21,705 nt of DNA from DASQPA01 sp035644215 (GTDB taxonomy: Bacteria; Acidobacteriota; Thermoanaerobaculia; Multivoradales; UBA5704): contig DASQPA010000222.1 of assembly GCA_035644215.1 (NCBI GenBank), positions 1-21,705 on the forward strand. The letters run 5' to 3'. Under the pieces are notes generated by a model, which was given only the letters and a program-made list of their open reading frames with translations, was not told where the DNA came from and did not search any database. Numbering within the stretch: the stretch's first letter is position 1; the number at the start of each line of letters is the position of its first letter. Shown here piece by piece: positions 15,891-21,705 of the stretch. A program made the position numbers and the translations under genes.

Positions 15891-15921
15891 AGCGGCCGGC
15901 GCTTGCCGGCCGCTTGTTTTT
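15891..15921 (+). terminator. Intrinsic terminator of the ribosomal supercluster
   Basis: A perfect 10-bp stem pairs AGCGGCCGGC (15891-15900) with GCCGGCCGCT (15905-15914) around a GCTT loop. It is followed by TTGTTTTT through 15921. It lies 32 nt after the rplQ stop. The last T directly abuts the Shine-Dalgarno of the following transporter gene. Confidence 0.92.
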
Positions 15922-15932
15922 GGAGGGGAATC

Positions 15933-17153
15933 ATGAGCGACGAATCGCCCGCCAAGGCCAAGGTCCCTCGCCTGCCGGGCAACGTCGTGGCGCTCGCCGC
16001 GGTCAGCTTCCTGACCGACGTAGCGACCGAGATGGCCTATCCGCTGCTGCCGCTCTTTCTCTCCGCGGTCCTTAAGGTCAGCGCCACCTCGGTCGGGGCG
16101 ATCGAGGGGGCGGCGGAGTCGACCGCGGCGATCTTGAAGCTGGTCTCCGGCTGGTGGTCGGATCGGGTGGCCCACAGAAAGCCTCTGGTCGTCTGGGGGT
16201 ACGGCATCGCCTCGGCCATCCGCCCCCTGGTCGGCCTCGCCCAATCGTTCTCCCAGGTGCTGGCGATCCGGGTGACCGACCGGATCGGCAAGGGGATCCG
16301 CAGCTCGGCGCGCGACGCGCTGATCGCCGACTCGGTCGATCCGAAGTTTCGCGGCCGGGCGTTCGGGTTCCACAGCGCCGGCGACAACGCCGGGGCGATG
16401 CTCGGTCCGCTCATCGCCTTCGCTCTCCTGCGCTGGCAGGGCTTCAACCTGCGCCAGGTCTTCCTATGGACCGCGCTCCCCGGAGCGCTCGCCATGCTTG
16501 CCCTGATCTTCTGGGTGCGCGAGGTGCCGCGCCCGGCCGCCGCGGCGCCGCCGCCGAGGACGGCTCTCCCGGAGAGGGGGAGGAGCCGGATGGGCGGCCG
16601 TTTCTGGGCTTTCCTCGGCGTGCTCGTCCTCTTCACCCTGGGCAACTCGACCGACGCCTTCCTCCTGCTGCGCGCCCATCAGCTCGGGGTGGCGACCGCA
16701 CTCATTCCGATCCTCTGGGCGGTCCTGAACGTGGTCAAGGCGGTGACCAACACTCCGGGCGGCATCCTGTCGGACCGCCTGGGCAGGAAGCCGCTGATCG
16801 TTGCCGGCTGGCTGATCTACGCCGCCGTCTACTTCGCCTTCGCAAAGGCGCAGGTGTCCTGGCAGGCCTGGGCGCTTTTTGCCGCCTACGGTCTTTATTT
16901 CGGCCTCACCGAGGGAGTGCAGAGCGCTCTGGTCGCCGACCTGGTGCCGGCGGCGCGGCGCGGCGTGGCTTTCGGCTGGTACAACCTGGCGATCGGCATC
17001 GCGGCGCTCCCCGCCTCGCTCCTCTTCGGCGCCGTCTGGGACCGCTGGGGATCGGGCCGGGCGTTCGAGATGGGGGCGCTGATCGCCTTGGCCGCGGCGG
17101 TGGGGATGGCCGTCGTGGCGCCGGGGCGGGGTGCACGGCCGGCCGAAAGCTGA
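15933..17153 (+). CDS. MFS transporter, 12 transmembrane segments
   Basis: A 406-aa major facilitator superfamily permease of the inner membrane; the substrate is unknown. The N-terminal half has SFLTDVATEMAYPLLPLFL in TM1 and the loop 2-3 motif GWWSDRVAHRKPL at 73-85. It also has RVTDRIGKGIRSSARDALIA at about 113-132, a signature of a widespread uncharacterised MFS subgroup. The second half repeats the motif as GGILSDRLGRKPL. A Pro/Ala/Arg-rich cytoplasmic loop at about 205-230 separates the halves. The ATG at 15933 follows GGAGGGG (15922-15928) by 4 nt. Because the terminator T-run ends at 15921, there is no room for a normal promoter after it. Expression depends on read-through or on a promoter inside rplQ or its 3' end. 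Confidence 0.9.
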   Translation: MSDESPAKAKVPRLPGNVVALAAVSFLTDVATEMAYPLLPLFLSAVLKVSATSVGAIEGAAESTAAILKLVSGWWSDRVAHRKPLVVWGYGIASAIRPLVGLAQSFSQVLAIRVTDRIGKGIRSSARDALIADSVDPKFRGRAFGFHSAGDNAGAMLGPLIAFALLRWQGFNLRQVFLWTALPGALAMLALIFWVREVPRPAAAAPPPRTALPERGRSRMGGRFWAFLGVLVLFTLGNSTDAFLLLRAHQLGVATALIPILWAVLNVVKAVTNTPGGILSDRLGRKPLIVAGWLIYAAVYFAFAKAQVSWQAWALFAAYGLYFGLTEGVQSALVADLVPAARRGVAFGWYNLAIGIAALPASLLFGAVWDRWGSGRAFEMGALIALAAAVGMAVVAPGRGARPAES

Positions 17154-17197
17154 AATACTTCCCGCCATCCCGTCACTCCGAGGTGAAAGGAGTCCGC

Positions 17198-20100
17198 ATG
17201 GATCGGTGGCGCCGCTCTCTTCTCTTCCTGGGCTGCCTGGGGCCGCTCGCTTTGGGGTCTGTTCTGTCGGCTCAGACGCCCGTATCGCCCGTATCGCCGA
17301 TATCGCCGGCTGCTGCCGATCCCGCGGCTCTCCGGCGCGACATCGAAGCCGGCCACCTGGACCCGGCCCGGGCGGTCGCGCTCAAGAACGTCAAGCTCGC
17401 CGCCGGCCTCGCCACGCTGCGCCTGGAGGAGGGCGTTCTGCTGCCGGCGAGCCCGGTGGGCGGCAAGACTGTGGAGCTGGTCTTTCTCGGCCGTGGCCGG
17501 ATCACCCTGGAGCCGCCGGACCCGGTCGAGGCGGGACAGCTCGATCTGTTCACCGGCAGCTCGCGGCTGGACGCGGAGTGGAAGGAGGGGGTGCTCGTCG
17601 TCGGGCTCGACCCCGCGGTCGCCGCCCTGCTCAAGAAGCCGGCGGCCCACCCCGACGCCGCGACGGTCGAGCGGGCCGAAGCGCTCTACCGGCAGTGGAA
17701 GGCCAAGCCCGAGCGCAAGCAGCTGAACGTCGAAACGGGAATCCTCGGCGATGCCCTGGGCGATCCCGCCTACCAGGGCTACTTCGCGGCCTGGTTTCGC
17801 GGCGGCGACCTGGGCGACGTCCTCTATCTCATCGAGCCCGATTCGCGCGAGCAGGTGACCCTCGGTCACTTCGTCGCCCTGGAGGCGACGGAGAAGCAGA
17901 AGCGCAAGATCCTGCGGCAGATCGAGCGCGAGCAGCGCAAGGGCCGGCTGGTGGGGTTGGAGCTCGACGACCTCGGCCAGTGGGACACCTGGCTTGCCGC
18001 CTCTCTGCGCGACAAGGAGGGGAAGCCGGCGCCGGGCGGCGCGACCTTCGAGCCCGAGAAGTACACCCTGGACGTCACGGTGGGAGACGACGTGCGCCTC
18101 TCCGGCCGCGCCCGGCTGGACCTGAAGTGCCGGGTCAACGGCGCCCGCCTGGTGCCGCTCCGCCTGGAGCGGGACCTCGCGGTCGCCCGGGTGACCGATG
18201 GCGCCGGGGCCGGTGTTTTCTTCCAGCGCTCGGGCCGCGACCTCGTCGTGGCCCTGCCGCACGCCGTGGCAGCCGGGGAGGCGGTGCAGCTGGTCGTCGA
18301 ATACGCGGGCAACGCCATCGACAAGGACTGGAACCTCTACACCCTGCTCGACACCACCGAGTGGTATCCCCACGCCGGCAGCGTCGACCGCGCCCGCTAC
18401 GAGGTGACCTACCACTGGCCCAAGGGGCTCGACCTGGTGGCCGCCGGCAAGCGCACGGAGGCCGGCGAGGCGTCGGGGCTGCGCTGGGAGCGGCGGACGA
18501 TCGATCGCCCGGTCTTCGGCACCTCCTTCGAGGTCGGCCACTTCAAGACCGAGGAGGTCAAGGCCGGCCATGTCTTGGTCACCTTCGCCTTCGACCCGGC
18601 GAGCTCCCTCGGCCGTTCCGGCCGGGAGGAGGTGATGAAGGCGGCGACCGACGCCCTCGCCTACTACGAGGACCTCTTCGGCCCCTATCCCATGGACGAG
18701 CTGACCTTCGCGACCGCGGCGCACCGCGATTTCTCCCAGGGAATGCCGGGTCTCATCACCCTGGCCGACGGCATGCTGGTCGACCTCGGGGTGTGGAGCA
18801 AGTTCTTCGGCCTGCGCGACCGCCGGGAGGTGGTCGCCCACGAGCTGGCGCACCAGTGGTGGGGCGACCTGATCGGCTGGGCGAGCTATCGCGACCAGTG
18901 GATCAGCGAGGCGATGGCCAATTTCTGCGCGCTCCAGTACGCCAAGGCCCGCCTCGACAGCAAGGAGCGAGGGCTGGCCGGCATCACCTCCGGCTGGCAG
19001 CGGCAGCTGACCGAGGACCTGGCCGACGGCCGCATGGTCGAGTCGGTCGGCCCGGTGGTCCTCGGGGTGCGTCTCCTCTCCAGCCGATCGGACGACGCCT
19101 ACCAGGCGATCGTCTACCAGAAGGGCGCCCTGGTCCTCAACATGCTGGCCCGCGGCCTCGGCGAGGACGGTTTCCGGCGGGCCCTGGGTCAGATCGTCCG
19201 GCGGACCGGGCCGGGGACCCTGTCGACCGAGGAGCTCCTCTCGCTCCTCAGCCAGATCGCCACGATCGACCTGCACGATTTTTCCCAGCAGTTCATCTAC
19301 GGCACCGGCCTGCCGGAGGTGTACTACAACTACCGGTTCGAGCCGAAGGCCGGGGGCGGCTTCCAGGTGGTGGGCGAGGCGCGGCAGAAGACCCCCCGCC
19401 GCTTCCGCTACCAGGTGGTGAAGGCTGCCAACAGCAGCTTCGACGTGACCCGCCAGGCGATCGCGCAGGTCGAGGTGGCGCAGTCGGCGCTCGCGGTGCC
19501 GATCGAGATCGACGTCTACGATCCACAGGGCCGGGGCAAGAAGGCGAAGAGCGGGGCGAACAGCGCCGTCCACGGCAGCCTGCGCCTGAAAGGCGAGACG
19601 ACCCCGATCGCGATCGATCTCCAGTTTGAGCCGAAGGAATTCTGGTTCGACAAGGACTCCGAGGTCTTCGGCCTCTTCTGGGACGAGAAGCGCAACCCCA
19701 AGCAGGCCCTCTACTTCCAGGGCCTGGAGGCGACCGCCGCGGGCAAGACGGCGGCGGCGGAGGCGCTCTTCGAACGGGCCTTGAAGGCCGACGACGAGCC
19801 GCGCGAATACGGGGGGACGGTCTACTACCAGGACATCCAGTTCGAGCGGCGGTGGAAGAACGCCCGGATCGAGATCGCGAAGGCCCGGCTCCTCCTCGAA
19901 CAGGGCCGCGACGCCGACGCCCAGAAGGCCCTGGACGAGGGGGACATGCTCTCCGCGGCCGCCGAGTGGAAGCTGCTCCAGTCGCGCCTGGAGATCCGCC
20001 GCGGCGCCTACGACAAGGCGTTTCGCCGGCTGAAGAAGGGGCTGCCGGAGATCGGCGGCCTGGACAGCGCCGAGGGCAACCTCCTGCTCGCCATCGCCGC

Positions 20101-20206
20101 CCGCGCCACGAATCACCGGGAGGAGTACGACCGGGCGGTCAAGGCGGCCCGGGAGAGCGGCGCGGATCTCGCGCTGCTCAATGAATCGCCTACGAAAAAC
20201 CCCTGA
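17198..20206 (+). CDS. Secreted M1-type (gluzincin) metallopeptidase-like protein with TPR-like C-terminus
   Basis: The product is 1,002 aa. A signal peptide (MDRWRRSLLFLGCLGPLALG, cleavage near SAQ/TP) is followed by a PVSPVSPISP linker built on a 9-nt repeat. An N-terminal region of unclear fold (to about 290) precedes an M1-like beta domain and the catalytic core. The core has HELAHQWWGD (548-557) with the third zinc ligand Glu571 in WISEA and a candidate catalytic Tyr640 in VYQKGALVLNML. The exopeptidase GAMEN motif is degenerate: residues 514-519 read QGMPGL with no Glu. A helical TPR-like segment fills about 834-990. AAGGAG is 5 nt before the ATG. A periplasmic or extracellular peptidase is likely; the substrate is unknown. 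A degraded partial copy lies at 20407-20524. Confidence 0.88.
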   Translation: MDRWRRSLLFLGCLGPLALGSVLSAQTPVSPVSPISPAAADPAALRRDIEAGHLDPARAVALKNVKLAAGLATLRLEEGVLLPASPVGGKTVELVFLGRGRITLEPPDPVEAGQLDLFTGSSRLDAEWKEGVLVVGLDPAVAALLKKPAAHPDAATVERAEALYRQWKAKPERKQLNVETGILGDALGDPAYQGYFAAWFRGGDLGDVLYLIEPDSREQVTLGHFVALEATEKQKRKILRQIEREQRKGRLVGLELDDLGQWDTWLAASLRDKEGKPAPGGATFEPEKYTLDVTVGDDVRLSGRARLDLKCRVNGARLVPLRLERDLAVARVTDGAGAGVFFQRSGRDLVVALPHAVAAGEAVQLVVEYAGNAIDKDWNLYTLLDTTEWYPHAGSVDRARYEVTYHWPKGLDLVAAGKRTEAGEASGLRWERRTIDRPVFGTSFEVGHFKTEEVKAGHVLVTFAFDPASSLGRSGREEVMKAATDALAYYEDLFGPYPMDELTFATAAHRDFSQGMPGLITLADGMLVDLGVWSKFFGLRDRREVVAHELAHQWWGDLIGWASYRDQWISEAMANFCALQYAKARLDSKERGLAGITSGWQRQLTEDLADGRMVESVGPVVLGVRLLSSRSDDAYQAIVYQKGALVLNMLARGLGEDGFRRALGQIVRRTGPGTLSTEELLSLLSQIATIDLHDFSQQFIYGTGLPEVYYNYRFEPKAGGGFQVVGEARQKTPRRFRYQVVKAANSSFDVTRQAIAQVEVAQSALAVPIEIDVYDPQGRGKKAKSGANSAVHGSLRLKGETTPIAIDLQFEPKEFWFDKDSEVFGLFWDEKRNPKQALYFQGLEATAAGKTAAAEALFERALKADDEPREYGGTVYYQDIQFERRWKNARIEIAKARLLLEQGRDADAQKALDEGDMLSAAAEWKLLQSRLEIRRGAYDKAFRRLKKGLPEIGGLDSAEGNLLLAIAARATNHREEYDRAVKAARESGADLALLNESPTKNP
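17279..17309 (+). repeat. 9-nt-period mini-repeat in peptidase linker
   Basis: Tandem CCCGTATCG, CCCGTATCG, CCGATATCG units directly after the signal peptide encode PVSPVSPISP. The segment CGCCGATATCGCC at 17295-17307 is identical to 8721-8733 in rplR. Confidence 0.6.
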
Positions 20207-20602
20207 TCTCAGCGGCTGTGGGAAAATTGCCCCTACCCGGCGCGCCGTCTTCGTAGAGACGTCCCCAGTCTCCGCAGTCCTCAAACGCCTGAGATCTTGG
20301 CGGCGTTGAGACGCCCCGACGGGCACGGTAACGGCAAGGATTTCGATTGCGCCTGAGGCGTTTCTACGGGAACTTTCACGTGTGATCGTTTTTTTCACAA
20401 CCTCTCAGCTGAAATACATTCAGCCTTCCCGTCACTCTGAGTGTGAACGGAGTCCGAAGGGATCGGTGGTACCGGCCGCGTCCGCTACGACCGGCCCGAG
20501 GGGTTCGAACCTGGTGGCTGCCACAACCTCGCGAGATTTCTAAGGCGCCTACAGCCTATCGGCTCTCAATTCCGAGGCCGTGCACGTAGGAAAGGAGTGA
20601 GG
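20207..20602. other. Intergenic region of about 400 nt without an intact gene
   Basis: No intact gene is visible. Several short hairpins occur, for example CGTCT/AGACG at 20246-20261 and GGCGT/ACGCC at 20302-20315. None is followed by a T-run, so I see no convincing terminator for the peptidase gene. The segment 20407-20524 is a peptidase gene remnant. A weak promoter-like pair, TTCACA (20394-20399) and TACATT (20415-20420) with a 15-nt spacer, could drive the downstream cassette but is not convincing. The base composition is lower in GC than in the ribosomal part. Confidence 0.6.
20407..20524 (+). pseudogene. Remnant of a second copy of the upstream M1-like peptidase gene
   Basis: Two blocks match the intact gene in order. 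First, 20407-20469 aligns with 17148-17209 (the 5' untranslated region, Shine-Dalgarno and first codons). It shares AGCTGAAATAC, CCCGTCACT, GGAGTCCG and GATCGGTGG, but the start ATG has become AGG. Second, 20476-20490 and 20493-20522 match 18388-18402 and 18417-18445, which encode RARYE and WPKGLDLVAA. There is a 14-nt deletion and a 1-nt insertion that shifts frame. About 1.18 kb between the blocks is missing. This is a deleted, non-functional duplicate. Confidence 0.65.
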
Positions 20603-20788
20603 ATGAAAGTCACAGTGAAGATGCTGAGGAAAAAGCTCGAGGGCGAGGTTCTGTCGACTTTGGAGCACCACAGCCTGGTGCTAAGAGAGCAGGAGCTTCG
20701 CGGAGTGACGGGTGGTGTTTTCGACCCGCAGAACCAGACAGGGACCACCCCGTGCGGTTGCCCCTGCGTGGACGACTGTCAGGACTAA
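20603..20788 (+). CDS. Putative RiPP precursor peptide with double-glycine leader and Thr/Asp/Cys-rich core
   Basis: The 61-aa product starts at ATG 20603, with AAAGGAG ending 5 nt upstream; an in-frame GTG at 20597 overlaps that site. Residues 1-38 look like a leader: a basic, helical N-terminus (KVTVKMLRKKLEGEVLSTL) followed by LREQELRGVTGG, the typical Glu/Leu-rich stretch ending in Gly37-Gly38. The 23-residue core VFDPQNQTGTTPCGCPCVDD (then CQD) has acceptor-type Thr46, Thr48 and Thr49, Asp57, Asp58 and Asp61, and four Cys at 51, 53, 55 and 59. With an ATP-grasp gene downstream, Thr-Asp ester rings are plausible. The PFFARFL motif of microviridin leaders is absent. Alternatives are a lanthipeptide-like or disulfide peptide. 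The gene is short, so the coding call rests on the leader, the Shine-Dalgarno and the context. Confidence 0.75.
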   Translation: MKVTVKMLRKKLEGEVLSTLEHHSLVLREQELRGVTGGVFDPQNQTGTTPCGCPCVDDCQD

Positions 20789-20853
20789 AGCGTGTTCACC
20801 GGACCCCGGGTGGTGCTTCTGGAGCACCCGTTCCAGTTGACCGCACGGGGTCC
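20747..20853 (+). promoter_or_regulatory. Competing RNA pairings between precursor gene and next gene
   Basis: ACCCCGTGCGGT (20747-20758, in the core codons) is perfectly complementary to ACCGCACGGGGT (20840-20851). The same 3' strand can instead pair through CGGGGTCC (20846-20853) with GGACCCCG (20801-20808), enclosing a small hairpin (CGGG and TGCT with AGCACCCG at 20823-20830). The two long pairings exclude each other. They lie just upstream of the Shine-Dalgarno of the next gene (20873-20880). An attenuator-like or mRNA-stabilising role is a guess. Confidence 0.35.
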
Positions 20854-20886
20854 TTCAGAACCAGCGAAGAGGGGAAGGAGTTGAAG

Positions 20887-21282
20887 ATGACCGCCGATTC
20901 AGCTGTCGAGGATCTTTCTTCGATCGAAGGGATCATGGTCGCCGGTCACCCGGGGCAGATTCGGCTCCTGGTCGACCATGCCGTCGTCGACATCGACGAA
21001 AACGACGTCGTGTCAGCCAGCGAGTTGCCCTGCCCTCCGGACCTGATGGAAAAGCTCGCGCAACCCGTTCGGCTCGTTCTGCGTCGCGGTGCGCGGCTTT
21101 TGGGTGTCGGGGGCGCCGAGGTATATGACAACGTCATCTGGCAGCGGGGTGAGCTGTTTGCGATGCGCACCCGGCGGGAGGAGGTGCCCTGGCAGATCAG
21201 TGAGAGCTATCGGCAGCTGGAGCGGCACTTCTTCGCCCGCTACGGAATTGTCCTGGGCGGCGAGCAAGAGACGTTGCCATGA
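20887..21282 (+). CDS. Unrecognised 131-aa protein of the putative RiPP cassette
   Basis: I do not recognise this family. The ATG at 20887 has GGAAGGAG (20873-20880) 6 nt upstream; the frame is open further upstream, across the precursor gene, but in a region with no ribosome site. The protein is acidic and soluble, without a signal peptide or membrane segment. Residues 14-100 alternate short hydrophobic strands and turns (IRLLVDHAVVDIDENDVVSA, then VRLVLRRGARLLGVGGAEVY), suggesting a beta-rich fold. The last 30 residues (VPWQISESYRQLERHFFARY) look helical. Its stop overlaps the ATP-grasp start as ATGA, so the two are translationally coupled. A substrate-binding or accessory partner of the maturase is possible. 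Confidence 0.85.
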   Translation: MTADSAVEDLSSIEGIMVAGHPGQIRLLVDHAVVDIDENDVVSASELPCPPDLMEKLAQPVRLVLRRGARLLGVGGAEVYDNVIWQRGELFAMRTRREEVPWQISESYRQLERHFFARYGIVLGGEQETLP

Positions 21283-21705
21283 TCGCCGTAATTTCCACCG
21301 CCAACGACCTGCACTACCAGAGCGTCGCCGCGGAGCTACGTCGAATGGGGGAGGAGTCATTTCTGGTCGAGATCCCCAAGCTTGGCAACCAAGCCCGATT
21401 CACGATGGCGACGGGCGGCGAGCGCTACCAGAAGTGGAGCATACCGGGGCACGATACGCTCGACCTGGAGCAGGTGCGCTGTGTCTGGTACCGCCGGTTC
21501 TTTCCCCCTGTCCTGACGCCGACGCTTTCCTCCAAGGCCGATACGGAGTGGGCTCTCCGGGAGTGGCGGGACGCGACGACGGCGGCATTCTCGGCTTCCC
21601 CGGCACGCTTCGTCAGCGCTCCCTGGGCCCAGGAGCTGGCAGGCATGAAGGCCTACCAGTTGCGTGTGGCGCAAAGCCTCGGACTGCGCGTTCCCGACAC
21701 TCTGA
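21279..21705 (+). CDS. ATP-grasp peptide maturase, MvdC/MvdD-like (3' partial)
   Basis: The first 142 residues are present and the gene runs off the right edge with no stop. The N-terminus MIAVISTANDLHYQSVAAEL resembles the pre-ATP-grasp domain of graspetide synthetases. VRCVWYRRFFPP matches their VWYRR signature, and SAPWAQELAGMKAYQLRVAQ followed by SLGLRVPDTL matches the conserved segment with the Lys and QL before the ATP-grasp fold. In characterised members these enzymes use ATP to join Ser/Thr or Lys side chains of the peptide to Asp/Glu. The catalytic domain itself lies outside the window. Codon use (CTA, ATA, CAA, GAT) is less GC-rich than in the ribosomal genes. The function is inferred from the N-terminal domain and the neighbouring precursor. 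Confidence 0.82.
   Translation, partial: MIAVISTANDLHYQSVAAELRRMGEESFLVEIPKLGNQARFTMATGGERYQKWSIPGHDTLDLEQVRCVWYRRFFPPVLTPTLSSKADTEWALREWRDATTAAFSASPARFVSAPWAQELAGMKAYQLRVAQSLGLRVPDTL

Noticed and set aside
17171..17205. The sequence around the peptidase start as a regulatory operator because it recurs at 20430-20465
   Set aside because: The recurrence is better explained by the gene remnant downstream, since a second internal block of the same gene follows it in order.
20246..20315. Hairpins after the peptidase gene as a rho-independent terminator
   Set aside because: Stems are only about 5 bp and no T-run follows them. The T-run at 20389-20395 has no adjacent strong stem.
20306..20334. 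Promoter candidate TTGAGA, 17-nt spacer, TAACGG
   Set aside because: The -10 element matches the consensus at only two of six positions, which is expected by chance.
16895..20398. Very long open frame (over 1,100 codons) on the minus strand opposite the peptidase gene
   Set aside because: It is an antisense by-product of high GC codon use. It has no recognisable domain, is dominated by Arg, Gly, Leu and Val, and the plus strand carries clear M1 motifs, a signal peptide and a ribosome binding site.
20752..20886. N-terminal extension of the 131-aa protein starting at GTG 20752
   Set aside because: It would overlap the precursor core codons, has no ribosome binding site and gives an Arg/Gly/Pro-rich shadow sequence. 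A good GGAAGGAG precedes the ATG at 20887.

Overview
The window comes from a GC-rich bacterial chromosome. From about 1 to 15,860 it carries the conserved S10-spc-alpha ribosomal protein supercluster, entered inside the EF-Tu gene (tuf). The order is tuf-rpsJ-rplC-rplD-rplW-rplB-rpsS-rplV-rpsC-rplP-rpmC-rpsQ-rplN-rplX-rplE-rpsN-rpsH-rplF-rplR-rpsE-rpmD-rplO-secY-adk-infA-rpmJ-rpsM-rpsK-rpsD-rpoA-rplQ, all on the plus strand. A strong intrinsic terminator closes it at 15,891-15,921. Zinc-type S14, S4 and L36, a zinc-ribbon L24, a short LID-less adenylate kinase, no map gene between adk and infA, and long low-complexity tails on S5 and L17 are compatible with Acidobacteriota. That placement is a tentative inference from gene content; no 16S gene is present.

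Downstream is accessory territory. A 12-TM MFS transporter starts immediately after the terminator. It is followed by a secreted protein of about 1,000 residues with an M1-type (gluzincin) metallopeptidase core and a TPR-like C-terminus. The next stretch of about 400 bp has no intact gene, but it contains a degraded, internally deleted remnant of a second copy of that peptidase gene.

The last 1.1 kb holds what looks like a ribosomally synthesised, post-translationally modified peptide (RiPP) cassette, and it is the most interesting part of the window. It has three parts: a 61-aa precursor with a double-glycine leader and a Thr/Asp/Cys-rich core (20,603-20,788); an unrecognised 131-aa protein (20,887-21,282); and, overlapping it by ATGA, the N-terminal 142 residues of an ATP-grasp protein resembling the MvdC/MvdD graspetide (omega-ester/omega-amide peptide) macrocyclases. 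The ATP-grasp gene runs off the right edge. The precursor lacks the microviridin leader motif and its core is not one I recognise, so this could be an undescribed graspetide-like family.

Other points of interest are a structured leader in the 125-nt gap before rpsD, a 9-nt-period mini-repeat at three unrelated in-frame sites (L18, S5 and the peptidase), an S14 whose fourth zinc ligand is His rather than Cys, and mutually exclusive RNA pairings between the precursor gene and the next gene.
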